Below, in pieces: positions 1 through 11,673 of a DNA stretch of 64,000 nucleotides. Location of the stretch: positions 25,113,873 through 25,177,872 of the forward strand of contig OY970820.1 of the NCBI GenBank assembly GCA_963853835.1, written 5' to 3'. Within the stretch, counting starts at the first letter, position 1; every line of letters starts with the position of its first letter. Both the position numbers and the translations under genes were made by a program. The notes below the pieces were generated by a model. That model made no database searches. It saw only the letters and a list, made by a program, of their open reading frames with translations, and had not been told where the DNA came from. This stretch comes from Calendula officinalis (taxonomy: Eukaryota > Streptophyta > Magnoliopsida > Asterales > Asteraceae).

Positions 1-270
1 TTGATAACTTAGAAATGTACAATTAGATTGTACAAGGTTGTAATAAGTTATAAGTCTAAAGATTCTACGACCCCTAGGAATCGTGTCAAGTCTTGATATG
101 ATCGGTAAGGATGTTACCTACCAGAAACAGCATGTCTCGTCGGAAAGTGCCCAAACCTTGCGGCGAGAATGTGATATATGGGTCCTAAGCCTAAAATATT
201 AATTATGGGTTTATAATATATTTTAGAATGTTTATTGATGATTACTAATTAAACTGGGTTTGATTTGTAG

Positions 271-1278
271 ATGGCAGCATCAAACGCAATCGCGACGACA
301 AGTACCAATAATATCTCACTTCGCTCAATCCTCGAAAAAGACAAGTTGACAGGGTCAAACTTTCTCAACTGGGAGCGCAATCTTCGTATTGTGCTCAGGC
401 ATGAGAGAAAGTGGTATGTCTTGGAGAGAGCAGTACCAAATGCCCCTGTCGTTAATGCTAGAGCTAAAACGAGGCAAGCTTATGATAAGCAAGTCAGTGA
501 TGCACTCGATGTGAGCTGTCTAATGCTCGCTACTATGAGTCATGAGTTACAAGTGGGACTTATGGATGTGCCTGCATTTGAGATGATCCAGCAACTTAGG
601 GATTCATTTCAAGAGCAAGCTCGCACTGAGAGGTTCGACATCAATCGAGCCTTCAACTCTTGCAAAATGGTCAAAGGAACGCCGGTGAGTGCCCACGTCA
701 TGAAAATGAAGGGACACATGGATCACCTCGCTAGAATTGGTCACCCCATACCGTTGCAAATGGAAACAGATACTATACTCAACTCGTTGTCTGATGACTA
801 CAAGTCTTTTGTGGTCAACTACAACATGCATAATATGGAGAAATCCATTGCTGAGCTACATTCCATGCTTAAGAAAGCTGAGTTGAGTTTGGGGACCAAA
901 TCTAAGGATGTTCTTATGATCGGTAATGGCGGTGGCGGTGGGAAGAAGAGAAAAGGGCAAGGTGGTAAAGGAAAGGGTAAAACCTGTCCTAACCAAGGAG
1001 TGCCAAATGGTAAAGGTGTCAAACAAAAGGTCAAGAAGGTTAAGCTTAACACTGCGAGGACCGAGAACCGGTGCTTCAAGTGTGGTGAGGCTGGGCATTG
1101 GAAAAGGAATTGTCCAAAGGGTGTAAGTGGTAGTGGAGAAAACGCAAGTTCCTCAGGTAACACAACCACACTTCTTAATCACTTTAAGATACTTGTAAAG
1201 TACGTTACGAGTAATCTAACTTTTGCAATCGTTTATTGCAGGATGAGATGGAAAGTGATGACGACCAGCATGAGATAG
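271..1278 (+). CDS. Copia-type Gag polyprotein with zinc knuckle (element A)
   Basis: The 335-residue protein is a retrotransposon Gag, which would form the particle that packages element RNA in the cytoplasm. The N-terminal half (about residues 25-210) resembles the plant Copia Gag/UBN2 family, with the typical LTGSNFLNW start. A lysine- and glycine-rich linker (about 220-260) precedes one CCHC zinc knuckle at C268, C271, H276 and C281. The frame is open from the first ATG. It ends with no continuation into protease or integrase. The last 40 residues may be read-through of an intron-like segment (GGTAAC near 1158 and TTGCAG near 1241), but simple splicing gives no clearly better frame. The copy at 19565-20575 is nearly identical in sequence. 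Confidence 0.85.
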   Translation: MAASNAIATTSTNNISLRSILEKDKLTGSNFLNWERNLRIVLRHERKWYVLERAVPNAPVVNARAKTRQAYDKQVSDALDVSCLMLATMSHELQVGLMDVPAFEMIQQLRDSFQEQARTERFDINRAFNSCKMVKGTPVSAHVMKMKGHMDHLARIGHPIPLQMETDTILNSLSDDYKSFVVNYNMHNMEKSIAELHSMLKKAELSLGTKSKDVLMIGNGGGGGKKRKGQGGKGKGKTCPNQGVPNGKGVKQKVKKVKLNTARTENRCFKCGEAGHWKRNCPKGVSGSGENASSSGNTTTLLNHFKILVKYVTSNLTFAIVYCRMRWKVMTTSMR

Positions 1279-3691
1279 TCCCACGAGCACCATGTTTTTG
1301 ATTCAGTATTTTGTGGATTCGTTTTAAACAATTTTACTTTATTGTTTGGATAATTTTAATTTTTGTTAAAACAAGTTTTTCTTTAGTTTTAATAAATTTC
1401 GAATCCATGGTTGAATTATATTGTGTGCATGTGTGATAATTATGCTAGTCAAGTTTTATGACTAGATTGTAAGTCAAGTTTTGATTTACTTATATTTCAT
1501 GTTTTATATTTGTTTGATTGTTGTTGTATGAATAATGTCTTGATAGCTCAAGGTACTTAGATACTAGTAATTAGAAAGTTTTTCTAATGAAAGTATTTAA
1601 GAGTTTTATGGAAGCATAAGGTTCAAAGACTATTAAACTTGGTTAAAACATCTTAAGTAATAGTCATTACTTATGATAGTAAGTTTTAATGTATTAGTAT
1701 TAATATAGTATGATTATATTGGATATAATCACGATAGATTTTAAGAGTGTTATTACAAGTCTTTTATACTTGTAGTAAAGGATTTAATGAAGTCATAATT
1801 CCCTAATAGGAATAATTGGATATTCGTATAATCCAAGCAAAATGACTTAGACATTAAATGAACTCTTAAAAGGGACAAACTATATTAAGGTATTTAAGAA
1901 TTAAAAGGTATTATTGCAAGTCTTTTATACTTGTAATAAATACAATATTTAATCAAGTCACAATTCCCTTATAGGAATAATGGATATTTGAGAAATAAAA
2001 GAAATGACTTTGCCATTAAATAAAATTCTTAAAGAGTACTAATACATTTAAGAATTTGAAGTATCGTTTCAAGTGTTTTATACTTGTTAGATACAGTAAT
2101 CAATAAAGATCATGATTCCCTAAACATGAATGTTGGATATTCGCAAATCCAAAGGATGATCTTAACTATTCATAGAATTCTTAAAAGATTAAACTACAAG
2201 TTATTGACTAGGTCAAAGTAGTAGCTTAAGTGATGCTTGAGTTCCATAAAAGATAGTGGGACCTAAGACTAACATAATTCATTAAAGGCATTAATGGATT
2301 TAGTAAGTTAGTAAGACATTAACAACAAGGTTTTACCAAGTCGTTAGACAAAGAGTTAAGAGAAATAATAAATGATCGTTGATTAGATTATTGCATACCT
2401 AATAGCGTGATCACAAGTCTTGTGATTAATTATTGCGTATCTAATAGGTTGTTAACACTTCGGTGGATAACATAATCATTAAAGGAAATTTCTTTAACTA
2501 GTAAGAATATCTGCAAATCAAGTAACTAAAAGAGGCTTTAGTTACAAGGAGAATTTTATGAATTCAAGAAACTAAGGAGTTAATTTTCCAACCCTCCTAT
2601 TTTTTCCGAATTACAGAAAAGGCAAGACTAGAATATGTTCTAAATGTTGCATGAACAATATTTAGCAAAGATAAAAGAAACAGTATTCCTAAATACTCGT
2701 CTTGTGTCTTTAGTTTAACAGAAATGATTGGTTTAGAGATAAAGTTACAATTAAAGTTGTAAGAATCATTAAGTAATCAACACGAACAAAAGGAATAAGT
2801 AATGATCCAATAATATTCAGTACCTATGTCCAGTGAGGAATAATACATGAGTTAGTATCATTGTTATTCACACTTTGTATGTTTTACAATATCCATGAAT
2901 AAAAGTCCTTTTATTCAAAAAGGTATAAATCCGTGACTACTCGTCTTGGTGGGAACCTTGACGGGACGTTAACATCATCGCGGTAGGTGGTGATAGATTC
3001 GAAAGTTCTTCGAAGATAGCTACACAAGTTTTGTGTAAACCAAATATCGGTGATATTCTGTTGGAGCTCAACGAATATTGGATCGATCACCGTGACAATA
3101 CTTCGTGGTTAAAAAGTTCGAAAGTATTGTTCACTAGGATTGTCCTTAAGCCTGAGGTATTTGGTTTAGGATACAATGACTAATGTGCTTTGGTTCGTCA
3201 TAGATAATTCTGAAATATGTTTGTCATACGAGGCGATACTAGGTACAAAGGAAGTTGTTTTTGAATCGAAATATAACAAGATGGTAATTGCACCTCCTTT
3301 TAAGGAGAGATATTTTTAGGTCCTTTGACATGATGAGAAACTGACAAGTGCACGGCTGTGCCCAAACGAACTGATTTGTTCTTTGTCGTTTATCACATCA
3401 TTTTGAATCAAGAAGTCATAAAATGATTTCGAATACAGGAGTTGATATTTTATACCATGCTCGTATTCGTTATCACAAATATCGTGCTGCAAGGGATAAG
3501 CCTAACATATTTGCCCAATAAGTAGAGACAGAGTGTTCTTTACTAGGAGACGCTATTAAAGAGTTTTTCATAAACTAAACATGGGTTACGTAAGCTGTTT
3601 TTATGGGGTTGGTTGCCTACATGCCCATCTAGAAGGCCACTATAGCTCGTATCATTAAGACAAAGGTTACGAAGTTGCACAAGTGGGAGTT
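1279..3691 (+). other. Non-coding 3' tail of element A, rich in short hairpins
   Basis: No coding frame of note lies between gag and the 3' LTR. The stretch is AT-rich and carries many short inverted repeats. Examples are a nine-pair stem around TGG near 1711-1731, a hairpin near 2408-2422 and one near 2999-3016. It also contains the threefold structured repeat listed separately. The same region is kept in copy B (17135-19564, reverse strand), so the structure belongs to the family. Confidence 0.7.
1739..2185 (+). repeat. Threefold tandem repeat, each unit foldable into a branched RNA-like structure
   Basis: Three diverged units of about 130-150 bases lie at 1739-1871, 1893-2033 and 2047-2185. 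Each is closed by a ten-pair outer stem (TTTTAAGAGT with ACTCTTAAAA in unit 1; TTTAAGAATT with AATTCTTAAA in units 2 and 3). Inside are an arm with CAAGT/ACTTG around a seven-base loop and a second arm closed by AAGTCAT/ATGACTT. In unit 3 the second arm is closed by AAGATCAT/ATGATCTT instead. Small hairpins sit within the second arm, such as TTGGAT/ATCCAA. Substitutions between units keep the pairing. Confidence 0.7.
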
Positions 3692-4800
3692 TGAAGGACT
3701 TATATGCACAGTTAGTCAACCTATGATGATACATCCATGCCTACGAAACACTTAAGGGTCACACCAGTGAGTGCATGTAATACGAGCAATATAAGCAATG
3801 ATACTACGAAGAGGAATGATTCATAATAGTCATTATGAATCAGTTAAGTATTAAGTTAAGTTTAACTTATTACTAGATTAGTTTGACTAACTAATTAATA
3901 CAAGTAATTGTGCATTTACTAGTTGAGTAAATATACAGTGTGTTAATTATAGATTATCCATGATATGATTTAAAGCTATTAAATCATATAGTAATTGGAT
4001 GATGTTGTTGTATAAATTATATAAAGGTTATTATATAATCAATTATTAAAAGTATAAATACAAGTATATAATTCGTGTATATGGGTACCGAATTATTAGT
4101 GTATTAATACTAGACATTTAATAGTTAAGTGCAACAATAATAAACTAGTTAAACTATAAGGGATGGAAATGTTAAAAGGAAGTTTAATTAAAGATCTAAT
4201 ATTAATTAAACTATAAGGGTTCTAAGCGCAACTTATTTGTATATAAATAAGAGGCTTATGGTAACCCTAAAACCCCTTGTAGCACCTCATGAATTTCTCC
4301 CTCTCCTCCCCTTTGGCTTGGGCCGAAATTACACACAACACAAGTCTGTGTGTTCTTCGTGTTCTTCAAGTATTGAAGAACAAGTTCATTGCTTAGATCA
4401 ACTAGAAGATCGCTCGATTTTTTCATCATCGGTGGACTAATCTTAAGCAAAAAACAAGGTATGTTTTGGGAAACATCTTTCTCCCTTATCCCCTCTTGGA
4501 CGAATTCGACCAAAGAACCCTAGGGTTCTTTGGTTGATGGTCGAACGAACCACACAAGCAATGTGTGTGTTCGAGTTCTTTGTACAAGGTTTCTTTCTTG
4601 TTAATCTAATCTAGATTTCCAACATCCCAATCCTTTAGGGTTTAAGGATTATGTTTAATCCCAGTTCCGCATTTAGGGATTAAATCAGCTAGTTGGTTTA
4701 ACCGGTCAAGAACAAGTTCATGTTCTTGGTCAGCAAGGTTCGAACCAAGCATGCTAGGCGGTCGTTCCTATGGGTCGATCGAGTACAATGAAACCCTACA
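3692..4800 (+). repeat. 3' LTR of Copia element A
   Basis: The repeat starts TGAAGGACTTATATG and ends GAAACCCTACA, so it has TG...CA ends. It aligns along its length with the LTRs of copy B (23123-24250 and the split copy from 7698). It is about 1.1 kb. It is more diverged from the B LTRs than those are from each other, so A and B are separate insertions. The stretch 4226-4256 resembles a TATA region followed by transcribed leader. Confidence 0.85.
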
Positions 4801-5632
4801 CATTGTAGGACCTTTCCCAAAAGCAGTCGGGGGAGTTCAGTTTCTTGTCGTTGTGGTTGATTATTTCACAAAATGGGTAGAGGCGAAGGCGCTAGCGTGT
4901 ATATCAGGCTCCAACATTGTGAAATTCGTATGGCAGCAAATCGTGTGCAGGTTCAGCCTCCCTCACACAATCATCACTGACAACGGAAAGCAATTTGCCA
5001 ACAACCCTTTCAAAGAATGGTGTGCCAAGCTGTCCATCCGCCAAAATTTTACGTCCGTCGAACATCCTCAGGCAAACGGTCAGACGGAGGTCACGAATCA
5101 AACGATAGTCAAGGGGATCAAGAAGCGTTTGAACAGGACGGGAGGAAGTTGGGTAGATGAGCTGCAGAGTGTCTTATGGGCATACCGAACAACGGCTAGG
5201 AGCACCACAAGGGAAACCCCGTACAGTCTGGTGTACGGAACGGAGGCGATGATTCCGCTGGAAATAATGATAACCTCCCCGAGGGTAGACAATTTCCGAT
5301 TAGAAGGTAATGAAGAAGCCCCCAGGCACAATTTGGATCTGGTGGATGAACGTCGGGAGAATGCATCCGTCCGGCAAGCAGCGTATAAGTTGTTAGCAGA
5401 AGGCCACTACAATAAGAAAGTCTGAGGATCGGCTTGTAAGGTTGGAGATTGGGTGTTGCGAAAGAATGAAGCGATCTTGCAAATGAAACCGGGCAAGTTA
5501 TGCCCTAATTGGGAAGGCCAGTATCGTATCAAAGAGGGAAGAGGGAATGGTTCGTATGTGTTAAAGTCGGAGGGCGGAACGCTGATCCCGCAAACGTGGA
5601 ACATAAGGAACCTACGAAAATTCTACTTCTAA
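4801..5632 (+). pseudogene. Gypsy integrase, C-terminal part of pol (element C)
   Basis: This is the catalytic and C-terminal part of a Ty3/Gypsy integrase, which inserts element DNA into chromosomes. The acidic triad can be seen in VVVDYFTKWVEAK, ITDNGKQF and HPQANGQTEV, and the C-terminal part contains KVGDWVLRK. The 5' side is cut by the LTR of Copia A; the first 50 bases of the open frame there are LTR sequence fused by chance. An in-frame TGA at 5423-5425 replaces what would be an arginine CGA. The reading frame then continues to a TAA at 5630-5632. The product is therefore truncated and non-functional. Confidence 0.85.
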
Positions 5633-6140
5633 GTAAATAATCAAATGTATTGAAAAACCCTGCCTATCGGTATAGGATTTCGAAGAGTCCATTTTGTAAT
5701 GAACGAATCGAATGAATCCGTCAGGAATAGAACATTTTCTCATAAGTTTTTCTTCAAACAAACATTAGAATAGACAAACGAGTAAAATAACAAAATGAAA
5801 GGTTTATGCTGTTTACCGGAAGGTGGTCGTAAATCTGCGACCGGATGAAAAACCAGAACCATAACGAAGCGACCTAAAGTTTGAACGTTTGTAGCTTTCT
5901 TAATTAGGGACGCCTTTTTAAGCAAAGTAACAAAAAGAACTTACGGAACAACGATTAACCAATAAGCAAAGTAATAATAAGCGAAATACGAAACACATTT
6001 TGAGAAGAAAATAAAACATGATTCCATTACGAACGTCGAACTTACAAAAAATATCAGGCCTAAAAGGCACACACATAAGCCCAAAAGAAAATACAGTAAA
6101 ACCACTAATCATCAAAACATCTGCCTACACAATACACACG
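5633..6140. other. Spacer between integrase end and antisense gene of element C
   Basis: This is non-coding sequence between two convergent element genes. I see no reading frame with a recognisable product, no clear repeat and no LTR boundary. Confidence 0.5.
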
Positions 6141-7697
6141 CTAAGAAGGACGGGCGGAACTTTCCCCTACCCCTTCTGCTCCAGTAGGGAGTTTAGCAAC
6201 CAGCCTCCTCATATCTTCTAAACTCACAACGCCTTCTTCAAAAGACCGAATAAGGTCATAATCAGGTGCCACCAGATCTTCAAAAAGGCTCATTATTTTT
6301 GCTTTTGCCTAAGGGTGGTCATGAACAAGCCCGAAGTTGCCAAGAAGGTCAGGATAAGCTTTTTGGGTGTCCACACACCCTTGATAACGGCCGTACTTCA
6401 AACTTTCCTCCTGAAGGGCAGTGTTTCGATTCACAAACTCATCAGAAGAAAGTAGCGACTCAAAAGCTCCGGGAATCCCTTTCTGAAGCATCCAACGCAT
6501 TTCCTCGCGACCTTCAACTATCTCCCTTTTAAGCAGGTCAGTACCTACTTCCTACTCCGCTAGCAGACGTTGGGTCTCCGACAGTTGAAGGTCCTTCTCA
6601 ACAAGAGAAGCTTCCAGTTCCGCGATACGAGCGGCAGAAGACTTAGCCTGGTTCTCCAGCTCCAGTAGTTGCACATCTTTAGCCTTCAAGGAGCGGCTCA
6701 GGTTTTCATTTTCTTCAGAAAGACGACCCACGGATCCCGAAAGCTGGTTCTTTTCAAAATGTTCCCGTTCAAAGAGATCCTTGGCAGTCTTCATCAGCTC
6801 AGATAATCGGGCAAACTCGGCGTGATGACTTTGAGAAACCTGCTCCTGTTGAGTCCTCTGGGCATGGAGGTCGGTTAACAGATCGATGGTACTCAACAAC
6901 CCAACTTTATCCCTGAGGATAGCATCGTCAGGGGTGGGCTAAGTGTCATAACCACCTTCGTAAACGGTGCTCCAGACACCGAAGCCTTTGGTAGAGCAGG
7001 AGCGGTGGTAAATCCGAAAGGGACGGAGGCTTGAGTAGTTCGGGGATCTTGGTTTTCCGATTTTTCTTTCGCCCCTTCAAAAGGAAATGTGGTGACGACA
7101 ATGGACGAGGAACCATCAAATGGGGCAAAACCTCATGTGAAAGTAAAAAAATGTAAGATCTATAGTAAAGAGAAAAGGGGTGTATAAAAGATAAGCTTTT
7201 TCTATACCTGAGAAAGCAGGGTCAGGAATATTCGATTGACTCCTCGCAAATTGTGGGGATAATGAGCCTTGATCCGGAGCTACAGATTGAGTAGAAGAAC
7301 TAAATAAACGGCTGCTAAAATGGGCGACAGCTGAAGATGTTGGGCGAGCAGGAGGAATCCTACGCAAAATAACAGGCCCTCCGGAGGAAGATGATTGAGG
7401 GATCGTAGTGGTGGTTGCAGAGGGAACGATTGGTGTGGATGCTTTGAAAGACACTGAAGGAGGGGGAAGAGACACTTGTTTCGTCGTCATAGAAACTTCA
7501 GACACGAACGCTTGACATGCAGAACCTATATTAAGATAACGATATACTTTTAGCAAAACAATAAAAGGAAGAAATGCGCATAACAGCAAAGGCGAAACCG
7601 ACATACCTTCTGGTAAAACCTTGGGTCGCTTCGAAGGAGGGGACGGGATATCTCCTTTTCTCCTCTTCTGACGAAGTCCCCTAGATGACTAAGTCAA
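6141..7697 (-). pseudogene. Antisense gene of element C, 3' part (serine/proline-rich linker and coiled coil)
   Basis: This continues, beyond the inserted Copia B, the antisense gene that starts at 25310. Plausible exons are seen: a GTATGT donor near 7605 with an acceptor near 7529, and a GTATAG donor near 7208 with an acceptor near 7130. The first visible part is rich in Ser, Pro and Thr. From about 6920 a heptad-like coiled coil rich in Leu, Glu and Lys follows. A frameshift near 6935 and in-frame TAG codons near 6552 and 6322 break the frame, which otherwise runs on to a TAG at 6141-6143. The coiled-coil C-terminus is common in plant 'putative gypsy-type transposon' proteins (PF04195). The function is unknown. 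Confidence 0.6.
7693..7697. repeat. Target-site duplication GTCAA, left of Copia B
   Basis: GTCAA directly precedes the TGAAGGG end of element B. The same five bases follow the other end at 24251-24255, so this is one clean insertion event. Confidence 0.9.
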
Positions 7698-8730
7698 TGA
7701 AGGGTTTCACTTGACACTGATCGACCACTTGGGTCAACCTCCTAGTATACTTGGTTCGACCATACTGACCAAGAACATGAACTTGTTCTTGACCGGTTAA
7801 AACCAACTAGCTGATTTAATCCCTAAATGCGGAACTGGGATTAAACCTAATCCTTAAACCCTAAAGGATTGGGATGTTGGAGAACTAGATTAGGATAACA
7901 AGAAAGAAACCTTGTACGAAGAACTCGAACACACATATACTTGTGTGTTCGTCGACCATCAACCGGGTTCTTTGGCCGAAATTCGTCCAAGAGGGAGAAG
8001 GGAGAAAAGGGTTTCCCAAAACATACCTTGTTGATTGCTTAAGATAGATCCACTGATGATGAACAAGCCGAGCGATCTCCTAGTTGATCTAAGCAATAAA
8101 CTTGGATCTTCAAGACTTGAAGAACACGAAGAACACGAAGAACGAAGAACGAAGAACACGAAGAACACAAACTTGTGTTCTTCCATTGTTACTTGTTCTC
8201 GGCCGAAACCAAGGAGAGGGAAGGGAGTGATTTCGTGAGGGTGTAAGGGGTTTAGGGTTACCCTAAGCCTCTTATTTATATACAAATAAGTTACGCTTAG
8301 AACCCTTCTAGTTTAATTAATATTAGAACTTTAATTAAACTTCCTTTTAACACTTCCATCCCTTATAGTTTAACTAGTTTATTATTGTTACACTTAACTA
8401 CTAAATGTCTAGTGTTAACACACTAATAATTCGGTACCCATATACACGAATTATATACTTGTATTTATACTTTTAATAGTTAATTATATAATAACCTTTA
8501 TATAATTTATACAACAATATTATCCAATCACTATATGATTTAATAGCTTTAAATCATATCATGGATAATTTATAATTAACACATTGTATATTTACTCAAC
8601 TGGTAAATGTACAACTACTTGTATTAATTAGTTAGTTAAACTAATCTAGTAATAAGTTAAACTTAACTTAATACTTAACTGATTCATAATAACTATTATG
8701 AATCATTCCTCTTCGTAGTATCATTGCTTA
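7698..8730 (-). repeat. 3' LTR of Copia B, first segment (split by Gypsy D)
   Basis: This aligns with 23123-24155 of the intact LTR. It lacks an 11-base stretch near 7966 that the other LTR has, and carries a short GAAC/GAAG-type expansion near 8120-8170. The LTR is interrupted at 8730 by element D and resumes at 17036. Confidence 0.9.
8726..8730. repeat. Target-site duplication GCTTA, left of Gypsy D
   Basis: GCTTA precedes the TGTAACACC end of D and is repeated at 17031-17035. The uninterrupted site CATTGCTTATCTTG is preserved in the other LTR near 24143-24156. Confidence 0.95.
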
Positions 8731-10440
8731 TGTAACACCTCAAATTTTAATACAAAACATTTGCCCAAAATAAATCATTTTTCATAAATAGAAGAACTAT
8801 TCCAGAATATGGATTTACAAAAACCTTTGGTATGAAAATCAGAGTATAAAGTTTGGTGTTACAAAATAGATCAAAACCAAAGCTAAGCATAAATCCAATC
8901 TAATGTTCTTCTACTCTAGGCCCCGCATCTCTATCCATGCGTACCTAAACCTTCGATCCCGAACCTGAGTACATAGCAAAACAAACAAGGAGTACGTGAG
9001 ATAAAAACGTCTCGTGAGCAACATGGGTTTAGACCCAATAATAAATATAATCGTATGACATATGAACAAACATGTAAGTAAAACATCCATCTAACTAGTC
9101 ACCCTATTGTGACTCTAACACTTTGCTTCCCTAGCAATCATATCTAGTTATCGGGTTGCCCCCGAACTAAATAGGACCACCTTGACTTATTAACCGAAAT
9201 CCATCGCCATTAATAAGCCTCAAAGTACCGGCAAGAGGGATTCTCCCAATCTACCAATACCTGCATTACTCACCTGACTACCTCCAGTTAGCAAGACTAC
9301 TATCGTGCTGGAGTCGATGGCAATCCACCCAACTGCCCCTCGCACCACACCTCATGACCGGGGGTCCCCCGCATAATCACATCATCTCAACATATCATAA
9401 CTCAATGGTTATGTCAATCTAGCTCTCGGCTATCACGTCTATCAACAAACAAGTTAGTTCAATACTATTATCGGTATAACTAACTACTAGGCTACACAAT
9501 TAAGCAAGTAGACCATAACACAAGTAATAAAGGTATTTCATAGGCTATGTATTCAATAAATTTCCACACGTACTCACCTTAGCAATTAATGCTCCAACCG
9601 TGTTCTTGACACCAAAACTCATGCTTCCACAATTCGGTCAAACTTCCAAGACTTCACCAAAAGCCTAATACAACAATCACAAGATGTTCAACATCTCATA
9701 CTATCAATAATGTATCCATTAACCACTAATTACCATTAACTAACATTTTCCCCAATTATGGTGATTTACCAAACCCTAGGTTTAACCAACCCTTAAGATT
9801 CTTACCAATCGAAATCATACACTTGTTCCCTTTGTTAATATACCATCTATTAAGTGTATACATCATTTATTCACCATAAACCATAACCCCCAATAACTAG
9901 GGTTTCAAACCCAACCATCAAAATACATAGATCTAAAGCTACAAAGATCAAGGAGTGAAGATATACCTTTAATCTTCACCTAGGAGTGAAATCTACCAAA
10001 GATTTGTGAAGAGATTAACCAAAACCTGCACTTGAGCTCCAAAATCGCCAAAGATGAAAACTAGGGTTTACTATTGCATTAAATGAGATAAAACCCGACT
10101 TTAATGCTGTCGACCAGAGTTCACGGCGCGAACTAAGTTCGCGTCGCTAACTCTGCGTTGCACGCCAACTTCGCGATCGCTAACTACTCGTGAACTACAT
10201 CACGCTCAAAAGCCAAATCCGCTGGAGACAGTTCCCGATCGGGAACTGTAGTTCGCGGCGCTAACTTTCAAAGGCAGCAGGGCTGCATTTTTCGGTTGTT
10301 GTCTCGACCCGGTTTCGCCCATAACATTCTCATACGGTCTCCAAACGACACGAAACCAATTCCTACGTTCTTTAAACGATTTATCCTTATTTATCATATT
10401 TTTATACAATTTATTTATTTACAAATTTTGGGTCGTTACA
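8731..10440 (-). repeat. 3' LTR of Gypsy D
   Basis: On the plus strand the LTR runs from TGTAACACCTC to GGGTCGTTACA. It contains a 22-base perfect palindrome at 10228-10249 and several GTTCGCG-type inverted motifs nearby. The first 100 bases on the element strand are strongly similar to the start of the LTR of element F at 40374. Confidence 0.93.
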
Positions 10441-10458
10441 ACTATCTACCCCTTAAGA
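10441..10458 (-). promoter_or_regulatory. Polypurine tract of Gypsy D
   Basis: On the minus strand the sequence CTTAAGGGGTAGATAGT directly precedes the 3' LTR start TGTAACGACC. This is the expected position for plus-strand priming. Element F has a near-identical tract at 45931-45948. Confidence 0.75.
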
Positions 10459-11673
10459 AGATTCCGTCCTCGGAATCTCATCATAGTTCACGAAATCCGG
10501 GTATCTTTTCCGAATCTCGTCTTTGACTTCCCAAGTCAAATTCGGCCCAAGTGAATGCTTCCACTTGACCAATACCAACTCGATCTCTTTATTCCGGAGC
10601 TTCTTTGTTTTCATTTATAATATCGCCTCGGGCTCCTCAATCAACCGGTTCGGGCCGTCAACCCGCAACTCTTGCAACGGAGTAATATTTTCAACTTCCC
10701 CGATGAACTTTTTCAAATAACTCACGTGAAAGGTGTCATGCACACCTTGAAGCTCGGGTGGAAGTTCCAACTTAAACGCTTGAAGCCCGACCCGTTTCAA
10801 TATTTTAAACTGTCCAACATACCTTGGACTTAACTTTCCTTTCTTACCAAACCGCATCACACATTTCCAAGGTGACACTTTCAACATGACCATATCACCG
10901 ACATCCAAGTCGTATGGCCTTTTCTTCAAACCCGAATAACTTCGTTGTCTATCTTGGGCGACTTTCATGTTGGTTTGGATAATACCGATGTTTTCATTCG
11001 TCACTCTCACGATCTCGGGACCCGTGAGTTTCGTTTCTCCCGCCTCCAACCAACAAGATGGAGTTCTACATTTTCTTCCATACAACGCCTCATAAGGCGG
11101 CATCTTGATAGTCGAGTGATAACTATTATTGTACGAAAACTCGACCAACGTTAAATGTTCATCCCATTTTCCCCCGAAGTCTAGCACACACGATCTCAAC
11201 ATATCTTCAACCGTTTGAATCGTTCTTTCACTTTGACCGTCGATTTGCGGATGATAAGCCGTGCTCAACCGCAACTTTGTACCCAACTCTTCTTGTAATG
11301 ACCGCCAAAATCTCGAGGTAAACCTCGCGTCTCTATCGGAGACAATCGATAACGGAACCCCGTGGAGTCGAACCACCTCACCAACATACAACTTAGCCAA
11401 CTTCTCAAGTGGCAACGTTTCCCAAATGGCTAAAAATAACGCACTCTTGGTCAACCGGTCAACTATGACCCATATGGCATCGTGACCCTTACTCGTCTTC
11501 GGTAAACCTACTATGAAATCCATAGTTATGTCTTCCCACTTCCCGGTCGGTACAACCAATGATTGAGCTACCCCATACGGTATTTGATGCTCGGCTTTCA
11601 CTTGTGCACACGTGGCACACTTAGAGATATACTTGCCACTCTCGCCTTCATTCCGGGCCACCAATAAACCCAT
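10453..11673 (-). pseudogene. Integrase core and chromodomain-like tail of chromovirus D
   Basis: The segment holds the second half of the zinc finger (CATC), then the integrase catalytic core with DFIVGLPKTS, IVSDRDARFTS and STAYHPQIDGQSERT. The C-terminal part has PRYVGQFKILKRV and DTFHVSYLKKF. A TAA at 10612-10614 cuts off the last 50 codons, which contain LRNKEIELVLVKWK and LTWEVKDEI, a chromodomain-like tail. In chromoviruses such tails are thought to steer integration toward modified chromatin. Confidence 0.88.

Larger units (their letters stand above)
1..4800 (+). mobile_element. Gag-only Ty1/Copia-type LTR retrotransposon A, 5' part outside window
   Basis: This is the 3' part of an LTR retrotransposon: the end of its leader (1-270), gag (271-1278), about 2.4 kb of non-coding tail and a complete 3' LTR (3692-4800). 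Its 5' LTR lies left of the window. Positions 1-3691 match the reverse complement of 17135-20850, which shows the family and the LTR boundary. No protease, integrase or reverse transcriptase reading frame is present, so the element would depend on another element for replication. Its right end interrupts a Gypsy integrase gene at 4801. The left target duplication cannot be seen. Confidence 0.85.

Noticed and set aside
1158..1241. An intron at the end of the Copia gag
   Set aside because: GT and AG signals are present, but joining them gives an immediate stop in A and a short tail in B, so there is no gain in the protein.
4751..4800. Possible start of the integrase frame upstream of 4801
   Set aside because: These codons come from the LTR of Copia A and join the integrase frame by chance. 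The true gene is cut at 4801.
10206..10409. A 67-codon frame in the LTRs of D, with a relative in the LTRs of F (about 40417-40515)
   Set aside because: Differences between the two families fall mostly at first and second codon positions, so the DNA, not a protein, is what is shared.
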